A stretch of 64,000 nucleotides of DNA from JBHENC01 sp051000345 (GTDB taxonomy: Bacteria; Acidobacteriota; Blastocatellia; Pyrinomonadales; Pyrinomonadaceae), in contig JBPCOJ010000022.1 in assembly GCA_051000345.1 (NCBI GenBank), positions 11,380-75,379 of the forward strand, given 5' to 3'. Shown piece after piece: positions 1 to 10,016 of the stretch (position 1 is the stretch's first letter; each line of letters starts with the position of its first letter). The notes beneath the pieces were generated by a model that saw only the letters and a program-made list of their open reading frames with translations, ran no database searches and was not told where the DNA came from. The translations under genes were made by a program, and so were the position numbers.

Positions 1-3000
1 GTGCGCGGCGGCGCGCAGAATTTGTTCACGAGCGATCTGCGGTTCCGAGTAAACGAGCGCCATCACGTCCTGCAACTGATCCCGAAAGCCGTAAGCGCCG
101 CCGGATTGATAAAACGCCGAACGCGACCACACGCGGCACGCGAGCGCTTGATAAAGCAGCCAGCGATTGAGCATCACGTCCATCGCTGCATCCGGCGTGC
201 GAACTTCCACCGCGCCGAGCAGCTTGTCCCAGTAACCGACAACTTCTTCAAACGCCGCGTTGACGCGCGCAGGCTGGCGATATGTCGTGACAATCTGGCG
301 CGCTTCTTCGATTGAATCACCCTGTCCGAGCAGCGTGTGAATCTCGCGCGCTTCGCCCGGCTCTAGTTCGATGATCGTTTGCATTGCGGCGCACGGATCG
401 AGTCCCGCGCCGACGCGTCCCGAAAGACCAACGCGACGAAGCGCCGCCGGACGCGCGTGCGAACCGTTGCGCCCCAAAAATTCTTTGCGGTCACACGTCA
501 GCGTGCGCGCGCGTTCGCTGATGTCGGCGAAGAAAATGCGTTGCGCGAATTCGTTGTTGTATGGATTGCGCGCGAAGATGCTGCCCGTCGCTCCGTCGAT
601 CTGCGAAATAACATACGGAGCAGACGCGCCGCGCTGCACGCCGAGCACGAGTTCGGCATAGCTCGTAACGGAAATCCGCCGCTTGCGGTCTGTGCGATTG
701 CGCAAGCGCAGCAAAGAGATTTTTACCGTCGCATCGAGCGGCACGAACATCAAAAGTTCCTGCGAAATCCCGTGGCTCGTGTGCTCGAAGACTGTGTAAC
801 CTTGCCCGTGGCGTATGCTGTACGGCTCCGCTTCGCGTATCGGCAAGGGCGTCGGCGTCCACACTGTTCCTGTATCTTCGTCGCGCAGATAGAGACACTC
901 GCCGATTGGATCGCTGACCGCATCGTTCGACCAAGGCGTTAAGCGATTCTCGCGGCTGTTGACAGACCATGTATAGCCTGCGCCGGATTCCGTTACTTGA
1001 AATCCGAAATCCTTGCGATTGGAAACTACGTTCAACCAAGGCGCGGGCGTCCATTGTCCTTCGCCGAGCACCGTCACGTACTCGCGTCCTTTATCTACGA
1101 AGCCGCCGAGACCATTGAAAAAGGATCGCTCCGGCACAGCGACGGCTGGCTCCGGGTAAGTGCGCGACGGCAACCGCGCGGCAAACGGCGCGGGCAATTC
1201 TTCTTCGACGGGACGCCGCACGAGTTGGTCTTCGAGCGAGCCGCGTTCGGTGACGATGGCGACGCGCGCGACAGCGTGAAAAAGAATTTTATCTGCTTCG
1301 GGCAGAATATCCGTGCGCCGCAAATAAACTCCGCCGGGCTTGTCCAGCAGAGCTTGCGAACCGCTGGTGCGCACGAGCATCTGCAATTCATCTTGCAAGG
1401 ATTGCGCGTAGGAAGGCGGGTGATCGTTTAGTATCAGAAGATCGATGCTGAGACCTTTGAGGCGCAAGTATTCATGGCCGCGAATGATTTGGCGCACGAG
1501 TGGAAGATCGCTCTCGTCGCTGATACGCACGAGGACAATCGGCAAATCGCCGCTGATGCCGTAAGTCCAGAGCGCAGATTGCGTGCGCGTGTTGAGCGCC
1601 AGCACGCCGGAGCGCGGGCGCAAGGATGAATCCGAATAAAGCACGCGCCCGGCGAGACGTTGAAACAAATGCGCTTCTTCCGCATTGATGTTGAGATGGC
1701 GCATTTCGACCTGCGATTTCGTCCACGCCAGCGACGCTTCGCGTTCAAACGTGCTCGCGTCGTGGTACTTGTCTGCGAGGCGTAAGGCTTCGTCGCGCGT
1801 GTGTGCGACGGCGGTGGCAAACGAGACACGCACAGTTTCGTTCGACCTTATGCGCACGCGTTGCCGCAAGCTGAAGACGGGATCGAGCACTGCGCCGGTG
1901 GTGTTGGAGAGCGGGCGGTCTTCTGTGATCGCGGCGGCATTCGCGGCGGTATGCCCGCGTCCCAGAAATCGCGCGCGGTCTGTTTCATACTGCACCGCGC
2001 CGATGCTCTCGCCTTCCGTCGCAACGACATGCACGCCCCAGATGTGTTCATCGGTTGGCGAACGCTGGCGGCGATAAGCGAGCAAAGCGTTTTCGGCGGC
2101 GAAGAATTCCGTTTCGATAAATAGGTTGCTGAAGGCAGGATGCGCGGCGTCGGCGGCGGGCGTCGCCAGCACGACTTCCGCGTAGCTCGTTACTTCAATT
2201 TCGCGCGCACGCGGCGAGCGATTGGTAATCGAGACGCGGCGCAGTTCGGCGTTGTCTTCGGGCGAAACAATTATTTCCGTGTGAGTTTCAAGACCGGCGT
2301 CGCGCCGTAGAAACTCTACTTTGTCTTCGGCGAAGAAAACTTCGTAGGCTTGCGGCGTGCGTTGTGTCGGTTGATAGCCGGTTGACCAGACCGCGCCGCT
2401 GCGCACATCGCGCAGATAACAAAAGCTGCCCCAGTTATCGCATGTCGCATCTTCGCGCCAGCGCGTGACGGCCAATTTGCCGTACATCGAATAGCCTGCA
2501 CCGGCAGTCGTCATCAGCACGGAGTAAGTGCCGTTAGAGAGAATCTGCGTGCGCGGTGTCGGCAAATCGGCGGCATCGAAACGGCGCGTGACGGGAGCCG
2601 CGAGCGTATTCACGCTGCGCTTCATCAAGGTTTCTGCGGAGCGCGGAGTGGTCGTCGCTGCCTCGCGTGGAATCCGCTCTTGCAACAGCAATTCCGTCGC
2701 CTGCACAAGCGGCTCGGAGTGAAACCGCCGCTGCATGATGTTACGGTTGAGCACGTTGTCGAGCGCGACGAGGCTCATGCCCTGATGATGCACCATGAAG
2801 GCTTGAATAATCGCGCGGCGTTGATTCTTCGGCAGTCGTTCGGCGGTGTAGTCGATGGCTTCGTAAAAGCCGTAGCGTGCGAGCGCGCCTTCTCGCGTGA
2901 GACGGGAAATGTTTTGGAGCGCGGCGCGTGGATCGATCATCGCGGCGAGCAGCGTCGAGTAAGGCGAGATGACTAGGTCTTCGCTCAGCCCGCGTTTGAG

Positions 3001-6000
3001 GCCGAGGCCGGGAACGCCGAACGGCCCGTATTGATAATTCATTTGCAGATCGCGCGCGTTATATGCTGACTCTGAAATGCCCCACGCGACGCCGCGTTCT
3101 TTGCCGTATTCGATTTGCCGCGCGACTGCCGCACGATGAGTTTGATCGAGCAGCGTGTCATCGAATGAGCGCATGACGAGCAAAGGCATCAAGTATTCAA
3201 ACATCGTCGCCGTCCATGAAACGAGCGCGCGGCTGTTGTCAACTTGCGTTAATTGTCGTCCGAGATGAAACCAGTGTTCGAGCGGCACATCGGATTTTGC
3301 GACGGCGATAAAACTCGCCAGACATGATTCGGAAGCCAGCAAGTCGTAAAAGGAATTGTCGCATCGGTTATCCGCGAAGTTGTAACCGATGCTGAAAACC
3401 TTGCGCTCTTCGTCATACAGAAAATGAAAATCCATCGCCTGCACAAACGATTCGCTGTGTTCCGCCAAACTAGCATAGCGCGCAAGCAAGTCTCTACAAT
3501 GCTGCGCCGCTTCCTCAATCGCAGTTGTAATCAAACTGATCCCTTTGAGCGCCGCATCTTGTTCGATATTTTGCGGCGGCACTCTTTGCTGTAATTCCGC
3601 GTGCAGTGCGGCGAGTTCGACGAGAGCCGCATCGCACAGTGACGGCAGTTCTGCTGTCGAAGACACTCGCTCAAGCACTTTTACGATCTTGAGCCAATGC
3701 ATTGCGACTTCGGCAGAGCAGGCGTTTATCACTGGCGTCAAATGCGGTATCAACGACGCAGCCCAAGGCGCAAGCACCGCGAGGTCACGCGTGCCTTGAC
3801 GCACCTGTTGAATGAATGAAGTGTTCCAGTAACGCAACTCCTCGAAATTGTCTGTGCCGTAAGCGAGCGTGATCGCGTTCAATGCGTCTTCGATAATCGC
3901 GCCGCGACGCGCAAGTTCTTCAAAGAATATTGCCCAATCGCTCCACGCTGTTTTCTCTATGGACGCTTGCGCGAGCGTCCGGCAAGTCTCTATCTCCGCG
4001 CGCAGTTGTTTGAATGTGACAGCCTCTGTGCGTCCTTGCGCTGCGGCTGTACCGATGCGCGTTGCTTCTTCGTGCATCAAGTCGAGCGTGTCGCCGATGC
4101 CGCGCCTCATTCGCGCGTCGAAAAGCGGTTCGTCAACAATCTCTATGCAAGCTTGTTTGAGCGCGATTAAATGGCCTGCGAGGTTGCCGCTGTCAACCGT
4201 AGACACATAGCGCGGCGAAAGCGGCTCGAGCGTGGTGGTGTCATACCAGTTAAGAAAATGGCCGCGAAATCTTTCGAGCTTGTCCAGCGAGGCAAAGGTA
4301 AGTTCACATCGTTCGATTAATTCATGCGCGCCGACATAGCCGAAATCGCGCGCGGCAATGGTCGAAAGCAACAGCAGTCCCGTGTTGGTCGGCGACGTGC
4401 GGTGCGCGATCACAGGATGCGGAGTTTCCTGATAATTGTCAGGCGCAAGCCAGTTGTCAGTCGTGCCGACGAATGTTTCAAAGAAGCGCCATGTGCGGCG
4501 CGCGAGCAATCGCAAAGTGCGTTCGTCGTCGCCGGTCAAAGGCATTCGTTGCGACGTTAATTTCCGGCTGAGTTGATAAGCGATGATCGGCGACACTGCC
4601 CACGCGAGCAGAAACGGGGCGGCGAAGAAAAGAGCGCTCGGCCTGACGAAAAGAACGAGCGCGAAGGTGGCAAGCGAAATGAGCGGCGCAGGCCACATCA
4701 AGCGAAAAAAGGAAGCGGCGTCGTGCGCGCTGCCTTGTTCGGCTTGCGCGGCGGTCATCCATTCGAGCAGATGCTTGCGCGAAACGAACTTGCGATAACT
4801 GATGCGCGCGATGGCATCCGTCATTAGATACGCTTGATGCGCGAGAAAGGAAACAGTGAGCGCCAACTGCGCTGTGTTAATGAGCGCATCGCTCCACACG
4901 TTGCGCAGATGAGTGCTCAGTTTCAAGCCGCGCGGATGCCTGATGATGCTTGCCGGAAGATGCGCGTAAACGGGAAACACTAGGACGAGCGCGGCAAAAA
5001 TCGTCCACCAGAACGTCGAGCCGGGAAGGATCGTCCATGCGGCAATGAGCCACAAAACGAGCGCGGGCGCGACGAGGCTGCGGCGCAGATTGTCCAGAAT
5101 CTTCCAGCGCGAAATGACGCTCATCGCGTTCGGCACAACGCGTCCGTGCGCGTCTCTGACGTGCGGTAAAAGCCAGCGCGCAATCTGCCAATCGCCGCGC
5201 GTCCAACGATGCTGGCGGCTCGCGTGCGTATCGTAATGAGCAGGATAATCGTCGAAAACTTCGATGTCCGTGACGAGTGCGGCGCGCGCAAAAGAACCTT
5301 CAAACAGATCGTGGCTGAGCAGGGAATTCTCCGGCACGCGGTCGCGCAAGGCCGCCTCGAAAGCATCTACGTCGTAGAGACCTTTGCCCGTAAAGCTGCC
5401 TTCGGCGAACAAATCTTGATAGACATCCGAGACGGCTGACGTATAAGGATCGATACCCGTGTTGCCGGAATAGATGCGCGCGAAACGAGAGCGCAAAGAT
5501 GATTGGTGCGAGACGCTGACGCGCGGTTGAAGAATGCCGTAGCCGCGCGCGACGATGTGCGTTTGCGGATCGAGTTGCGCGCGGTTGAGCGGATGCGCGA
5601 TTGTGCCGACGAGACGGCACGCCGCATCGCGCGGCAATTGCGTGTCGGAATCGAGCGTGATGACATAGCGGATTTCGGGCAGCACGCTCTGGTCGCCGAC
5701 GGATACGATGTAGCTTGTGTCCGTCGCGCCGCGAAGCAATTGGTTGAACTCTTCCAGCTTGCCGCGCTTGCGTTCCCATCCGATCCATTTCCCCTCGCTC
5801 GCATTCCATTGCCGTCGGCGATGAAAAAGATAAAAGCAATCGGATTGGTCTTTCGCGTAGCGCGCGTTCAATTCTTCGATGCCGCTTACCGCCGCATCGA
5901 GCGTCAAGGCATCATCAGGCATTTCTTCCTGCGCGGCGTCGCTCCAATCGCCGAGCAGCGCGAAATGAAAATGCTCGTCCGTGTTGGCGAGATAATGCAC

Positions 6001-7548
6001 CTCCAGCTTTTCAAGCAGTTCGCGCACGGCGGCTTCCGAAGAAAAAATGGTCGGCACGACGATCATTGTCCGCGCTTCTTCCGGCACTCCTTTCGAGTAA
6101 TCCATCTTCGGCAGCGTGCGCGGCTTGAAGAACAATGTAACGTCGATATTGAGCGCCGTGAGCGCCAACTCGCTTGCCGGAACAAGCGCCAGCGCAACCA
6201 CCAGAACGAGCGAAAGCGTGGAAGCATTATTGTGGAAAGCGTGCGCAAAAAGCGCTGTCAAAATCAGCAGCGTGAGCATCGTAATTGCGCCGAGATATGA
6301 AACGGTCGGGCGGCGCAGCACGAAACGCGAAACTCTTTCGCGCAAACCCTGCCGGTAAGATAATTCCTGTTCGAGTCGTGCGCGCCCGTCGTCAATCAGA
6401 AAAAAACCGACGTGCGACTGCCTCTCGTCCGGCGCATCGGCAAGTGATATTTGCGCCGCCATTTCAACGGCGCGGCGCGCGACATCCGGCTCGGAAATTT
6501 TGCTGCGGCGGCTGATACGCTCGATGATGTGGCGATAGCGATCACGCGTCGCAAAATCCATCGACGCATAGTCTCCCGCCGGGTCTTCACGAAGCACAGG
6601 ATCGACGAGACTAACGGCCTCGAAAAAGTCTCGCCAGTCGATGGCCGAGAGCAGGCGCATACTCGTGATGATGTTGCCGACGGAGACCTGCGCTTCAGCC
6701 TGTCGCTGGTGCTCCAGATGAACGATTTCTTCGGCGACTGTGCCCTGTCGCGCAAGTTGTTTTTCGAGCCAATCGAAGGCAGGCATGAGCGCCGCGTCCT
6801 GATCGCGCAGGCGTTGTGTGAGTTGTACGACAAAGGCGCGGTCGAATAGTTGTCCCGGCTTGCGCACGGAGGCCAAGGTCGGCAGCAATTGTTCAGGCTG
6901 GCGTCCCGCAAGGTCTATCATTTTGTCTGCAAGTGAATCGGCCTCTTCGCGTTCGTCGCGGGCAACGATGATGCGCGTGGCAAGGCGGCGCAGATTCTCC
7001 ACCAGCGCTAAACGCAAGGTGATCGCCAGCGCCCACACTTCGCCGATTGATAGCGGAGTAGTTTGCTGGTAAGCGCGCATGAAACGCTTGAGCGTCTCTG
7101 TTTCAAGACGGCTGTCCGTGTGTGCTACTAAGGCGAGCGCGATGGAGTAAATGCGCGGATAGCCTGCGAGCTTGCCTTCTTTTAATTTCGGGAGTTCACG
7201 GTAATAGCCGGGCGGCAAATCTTCGCGTATCTCTCTTAGTTGCTCTTCAACGAGATGGAAATTATCGACGAGCCATTCGGCGGCGGGAGAAATCGCGTGC
7301 TCTTCGCGGATCGTGTTGGCGAGCGTGGTATAAGCGGCTAAGAGTTGACGCCTGTTATCTTCGAGACGCAGCAAGAGCAAACGCCTGTGGTCGCGCACTG
7401 TGGTGGTCGCCTTGTGTTCGGCAGCCAGCACCGACGCAAACTGTTCGAGCCGTTCGATGCTGTAAAGCTCCGCGCGAATCGGCTCTTCATCGAGACTCTT
7501 CGGATGATGACGGAAGCGCCCGGAAGTTTTCGTCGAAGGATTGCTCAT
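1..7548 (-). CDS. Cyclic beta-1,2-glucan synthase-like protein (GT84 + glycoamylase-like + GH94), 3' end outside window
   Basis: One uninterrupted minus frame starts at the ATG at 7548 and runs off the left edge after 2516 codons, so the C-terminus is missing. The N-terminus (about residues 60-110) carries the SPAAEWLVDNFHLVEEQ signature of the NdvB family. A membrane segment lies near 416-450. A cytosolic glycosyltransferase domain follows at about 475-780, with LDSDT near residue 631 and the QHRWTRGDWQ motif. More membrane segments lie near 820-860 and 955-990. A glycoamylase-like region (WGISESAYN, FMVHHQGMS) precedes tandem GH94 modules. The last visible part has NRWLLYQALACR and GFRDQLQD, the GH94 catalytic region. 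The family polymerises UDP-glucose into beta-1,2-glucan and cyclises or trims it by phosphorolysis. The exact product here is inferred. Several hundred residues probably lie beyond the edge. Confidence 0.93.
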   Translation of the reverse strand, partial: MSNPSTKTSGRFRHHPKSLDEEPIRAELYSIERLEQFASVLAAEHKATTTVRDHRRLLLLRLEDNRRQLLAAYTTLANTIREEHAISPAAEWLVDNFHLVEEQLREIREDLPPGYYRELPKLKEGKLAGYPRIYSIALALVAHTDSRLETETLKRFMRAYQQTTPLSIGEVWALAITLRLALVENLRRLATRIIVARDEREEADSLADKMIDLAGRQPEQLLPTLASVRKPGQLFDRAFVVQLTQRLRDQDAALMPAFDWLEKQLARQGTVAEEIVHLEHQRQAEAQVSVGNIITSMRLLSAIDWRDFFEAVSLVDPVLREDPAGDYASMDFATRDRYRHIIERISRRSKISEPDVARRAVEMAAQISLADAPDERQSHVGFFLIDDGRARLEQELSYRQGLRERVSRFVLRRPTVSYLGAITMLTLLILTALFAHAFHNNASTLSLVLVVALALVPASELALTALNIDVTLFFKPRTLPKMDYSKGVPEEARTMIVVPTIFSSEAAVRELLEKLEVHYLANTDEHFHFALLGDWSDAAQEEMPDDALTLDAAVSGIEELNARYAKDQSDCFYLFHRRRQWNASEGKWIGWERKRGKLEEFNQLLRGATDTSYIVSVGDQSVLPEIRYVITLDSDTQLPRDAACRLVGTIAHPLNRAQLDPQTHIVARGYGILQPRVSVSHQSSLRSRFARIYSGNTGIDPYTSAVSDVYQDLFAEGSFTGKGLYDVDAFEAALRDRVPENSLLSHDLFEGSFARAALVTDIEVFDDYPAHYDTHASRQHRWTRGDWQIARWLLPHVRDAHGRVVPNAMSVISRWKILDNLRRSLVAPALVLWLIAAWTILPGSTFWWTIFAALVLVFPVYAHLPASIIRHPRGLKLSTHLRNVWSDALINTAQLALTVSFLAHQAYLMTDAIARISYRKFVSRKHLLEWMTAAQAEQGSAHDAASFFRLMWPAPLISLATFALVLFVRPSALFFAAPFLLAWAVSPIIAYQLSRKLTSQRMPLTGDDERTLRLLARRTWRFFETFVGTTDNWLAPDNYQETPHPVIAHRTSPTNTGLLLLSTIAARDFGYVGAHELIERCELTFASLDKLERFRGHFLNWYDTTTLEPLSPRYVSTVDSGNLAGHLIALKQACIEIVDEPLFDARMRRGIGDTLDLMHEEATRIGTAAAQGRTEAVTFKQLRAEIETCRTLAQASIEKTAWSDWAIFFEELARRGAIIEDALNAITLAYGTDNFEELRYWNTSFIQQVRQGTRDLAVLAPWAASLIPHLTPVINACSAEVAMHWLKIVKVLERVSSTAELPSLCDAALVELAALHAELQQRVPPQNIEQDAALKGISLITTAIEEAAQHCRDLLARYASLAEHSESFVQAMDFHFLYDEERKVFSIGYNFADNRCDNSFYDLLASESCLASFIAVAKSDVPLEHWFHLGRQLTQVDNSRALVSWTATMFEYLMPLLVMRSFDDTLLDQTHRAAVARQIEYGKERGVAWGISESAYNARDLQMNYQYGPFGVPGLGLKRGLSEDLVISPYSTLLAAMIDPRAALQNISRLTREGALARYGFYEAIDYTAERLPKNQRRAIIQAFMVHHQGMSLVALDNVLNRNIMQRRFHSEPLVQATELLLQERIPREAATTTPRSAETLMKRSVNTLAAPVTRRFDAADLPTPRTQILSNGTYSVLMTTAGAGYSMYGKLAVTRWREDATCDNWGSFCYLRDVRSGAVWSTGYQPTQRTPQAYEVFFAEDKVEFLRRDAGLETHTEIIVSPEDNAELRRVSITNRSPRAREIEVTSYAEVVLATPAADAAHPAFSNLFIETEFFAAENALLAYRRQRSPTDEHIWGVHVVATEGESIGAVQYETDRARFLGRGHTAANAAAITEDRPLSNTTGAVLDPVFSLRQRVRIRSNETVRVSFATAVAHTRDEALRLADKYHDASTFEREASLAWTKSQVEMRHLNINAEEAHLFQRLAGRVLYSDSSLRPRSGVLALNTRTQSALWTYGISGDLPIVLVRISDESDLPLVRQIIRGHEYLRLKGLSIDLLILNDHPPSYAQSLQDELQMLVRTSGSQALLDKPGGVYLRRTDILPEADKILFHAVARVAIVTERGSLEDQLVRRPVEEELPAPFAARLPSRTYPEPAVAVPERSFFNGLGGFVDKGREYVTVLGEGQWTPAPWLNVVSNRKDFGFQVTESGAGYTWSVNSRENRLTPWSNDAVSDPIGECLYLRDEDTGTVWTPTPLPIREAEPYSIRHGQGYTVFEHTSHGISQELLMFVPLDATVKISLLRLRNRTDRKRRISVTSYAELVLGVQRGASAPYVISQIDGATGSIFARNPYNNEFAQRIFFADISERARTLTCDRKEFLGRNGSHARPAALRRVGLSGRVGAGLDPCAAMQTIIELEPGEAREIHTLLGQGDSIEEARQIVTTYRQPARVNAAFEEVVGYWDKLLGAVEVRTPDAAMDVMLNRWLLYQALACRVWSRSAFYQSGGAYGFRDQLQDVMALVYSEPQIAREQILRAAAH

Positions 7549-7883
7549 TAATCTTTATGTCGATGATCGAAGCAGGAAAAACGTTCGCGCGCAAATACTC
7601 GCAAGTTAGAATGCTAGCATAACACGATTTACAGCAGTCATTTTAGTATGGCGTGCGGCTGAATTTATGTTTAATCTTACCTTCAGCTAAAACCCTCAAA
7701 CTTTCTTGCGGCCTCTCGCGTCTTACTTTAATGAGAGGCGGCAAGGCGCGCAATAAAGTTGCTCCACGAGCGCAAAAGTCGTGCTACAATCCGATTTGCT
7801 CGGTCAAATAGCCCTGCACGCCTTTCTTGCCCAACGACAGTATCCATTATTAATTCCTCAGGATAGTTTCACGCGGTAATTTT
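7549..7883. other. Divergent intergenic region with an imperfect hairpin
   Basis: This gap of 335 bases separates the divergent glucan synthase and DUF1800 genes and should hold both promoters. The one clear structure is an inverted repeat: 12-base arms at 7706-7717 and 7733-7744 with one mismatch and a 15-base loop. It has no T-run on either side, so it is not a standard terminator. I see no RNA gene or convincing promoter hexamer pair. Confidence 0.4.
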
Positions 7884-10007
7884 ATGACTAGAGACTCCCT
7901 GTATCGCACCGTAATATGTTTGCACGCACGCGCTCTTTGCTTGTTGTGCGCAACGCTTTTTGTCTTTAGCACACAAGCCGCCGCGCAGACAGCTTCTGCA
8001 CCCGTGCTTTTCAGCGAAGCGACTTCGACGCGCGCCATTGCGCTAGATTCAGTCGTCTTCAAGCGCGAGCCGTTTGCGCTCACGTCGCCTGTCGCGTGGG
8101 GGACGGACACACGCACGCGCGTGATGCTCTTCGGGATGAATCTGGGAGTGCAGGCGGGCGACGATCTTTCGGCGGTCACCGCGACTGCCGAAGACGCTTC
8201 GCACCGCATCTATCCGCTCAAAGTCGAATACGTCGGCAGCGTTCCGGGACAAACTTGGTTCAGCGCGATTATCTTGCGTTTGAGCGATGACATGGGTGAT
8301 ACGGGCGACGTGCTGGTGCGCGTTACTTCGCGCGGCGCAGCGAGCAATCGCGTGCGCGTTGGCGTCGGACACGTCGGCGGCGGACTTACCGACGATGCCG
8401 GAGCCGTGCCGACGCCCGCGCCGTCCACCCCGCCTGCGCCGACTCCAACGCCGACGCCGAATCCTTACACCGGCACTGCTTCTTACGCAGACACGGTGCG
8501 CTTTCTCGAACAATCGACTTTCGGCCCGACGCCGACTTTAATCGCGCATGTTCAGAGCGTCGGCTTCAAAGCTTTTCTCGACGAACAATTTGCCGCGCCC
8601 GCTTCGAGCTATCCGGCACTCACGCCGTATCCGCTCGATAACAACGTCGGCTGCCCGGTTGATCCGACGAGCACGCGCGTGCGCACAATTTGTTTGCAAG
8701 ACAATTATTCAATGTACCCGCTGCAAGTGCGCTTTTTCCAGAACGCCGTGACGGGACAGGATCAATTACGGCAGCGCGTCGCTTTCGCCTTCTCGCAGAT
8801 TTTCGTGACATCCGGCGTGGACATTCAGCAGGCAAGCTCGATGGCTCCGTACCAGCAAATGTTTCTCAACGAAGCCTTCGGCAATTATCGCCAACTGCTT
8901 TACGATGTGACGCTCAGTCCGACGATGGGCCACTATCTCAACATGGCGAACAACGACAAGCCGAACACTGTGACCGGCGTGACGCCAAACGAAAATTACG
9001 CGCGCGAAGTTTTGCAGCTTTTCTCCATCGGCCTCTTCAAACTAAATCAAGACGGCACGCCGCTGCTCGATGCGAACAATCAATTGATCGACACATACGA
9101 TCAGGATGATACAGTCGAAGGCTTCGCGCATGTCTTCACGGGCTGGACGTATCCGACGATGCCCGGCGCGACACCGCAACGTCATAATCCGCAGTATTAC
9201 ATAGGGCAAATGGTTGCTTATGCGAGTAACCACGATACCGGCACGAAGGAGTTGCTCGATAACCTCGTGCTTCCCGCCAATCAAACTGCGCAAAAGGATT
9301 TGGACGATGCCATCAATAGCATCGCTAATCATCCGAACGTCGCGCCGTTTATTTGCAAGCAGCTTATACAGCATCTGGTAACGAGCAATCCAAGCCCTGC
9401 TTACGTCGGGCGCGTCAGTGCTGTCTTTAACAACAACGGCGGGGGCGTTCGCGGCGATTTGAAAGCAGTTGTGACAGCGATTCTGCTCGATACGGAAGCG
9501 CGCGGCGATTCGCACGCCGAAACGACTTACGGGCATCTGCGCGAACCAGCCTTGTTCGTGACAAACATGTGGCGTGCGTTGGGCGCGACCACCGATGCCG
9601 GTGTGCTTTACAGCTATACGGGCAGCATGGGGCAAAACATTTTCTATTCGCCGACGGTCTTTAATTATTATCCGCCCGATTATGTCGTGCCGGGAACAAC
9701 CGTGCTCGGCCCTGAATTCGGCTTACAGACTACGGCGACCTCGCTCGCGCGCGTCAACTTCGTCAATACGTTTGCCTTCAAGACGACAGGCGGCTTTGAT
9801 TACTCTGCGCTGCAACCGTTAGCAAACGATCCGCAAAAGCTCGTCGATGCGCTCGATGCGCTTTTGATGCACAACACTATGTCGCCCTTGATGCGCGGCG
9901 TCGTGGCACAGGCCGTTTCGAGCATTCCCGCGACAAGCACGCTGCTTCGCGCGCAGACAGCCGTGTATCTCGTCACAACTTCTTCGCAGTATCAGGTAGA
10001 GAGGTAA
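7884..10007 (+). CDS. Secreted DUF1800 family protein
   Basis: The 707-residue product starts with a signal peptide (hydrophobic stretch ending near ALA-type sites around residue 35). A beta-rich IPT-like region of about 120 residues follows, then a Pro/Thr linker near 172-193. From about residue 200 to the end is a DUF1800 domain, recognised by VRFLEQSTFGPT near its start, RQRVAFAFSQIFV, NYAREVLQLFSIGL, FAHVFTGW and the HPNVAPFICKQLIQHLV block. The gene is followed 9 bases later by a DUF1501 gene, and this pairing is widespread in Acidobacteriota, Planctomycetota and Proteobacteria. The biochemical function of DUF1800 is unknown to me. The pair probably acts in the periplasm or outside the cell. 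Confidence 0.92.
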   Translation: MTRDSLYRTVICLHARALCLLCATLFVFSTQAAAQTASAPVLFSEATSTRAIALDSVVFKREPFALTSPVAWGTDTRTRVMLFGMNLGVQAGDDLSAVTATAEDASHRIYPLKVEYVGSVPGQTWFSAIILRLSDDMGDTGDVLVRVTSRGAASNRVRVGVGHVGGGLTDDAGAVPTPAPSTPPAPTPTPTPNPYTGTASYADTVRFLEQSTFGPTPTLIAHVQSVGFKAFLDEQFAAPASSYPALTPYPLDNNVGCPVDPTSTRVRTICLQDNYSMYPLQVRFFQNAVTGQDQLRQRVAFAFSQIFVTSGVDIQQASSMAPYQQMFLNEAFGNYRQLLYDVTLSPTMGHYLNMANNDKPNTVTGVTPNENYAREVLQLFSIGLFKLNQDGTPLLDANNQLIDTYDQDDTVEGFAHVFTGWTYPTMPGATPQRHNPQYYIGQMVAYASNHDTGTKELLDNLVLPANQTAQKDLDDAINSIANHPNVAPFICKQLIQHLVTSNPSPAYVGRVSAVFNNNGGGVRGDLKAVVTAILLDTEARGDSHAETTYGHLREPALFVTNMWRALGATTDAGVLYSYTGSMGQNIFYSPTVFNYYPPDYVVPGTTVLGPEFGLQTTATSLARVNFVNTFAFKTTGGFDYSALQPLANDPQKLVDALDALLMHNTMSPLMRGVVAQAVSSIPATSTLLRAQTAVYLVTTSSQYQVER

Positions 10008-10016
10008 AAAGTTTTT

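Noticed and set aside
379..6300. Many open frames of 60-265 codons on both strands opposite or out of frame with the glucan synthase gene
   Set aside because: The minus frame from 7548 to the left edge is open throughout and carries continuous GT84/glycoamylase/GH94 motifs; the others are by-products of its GC-rich codon use.
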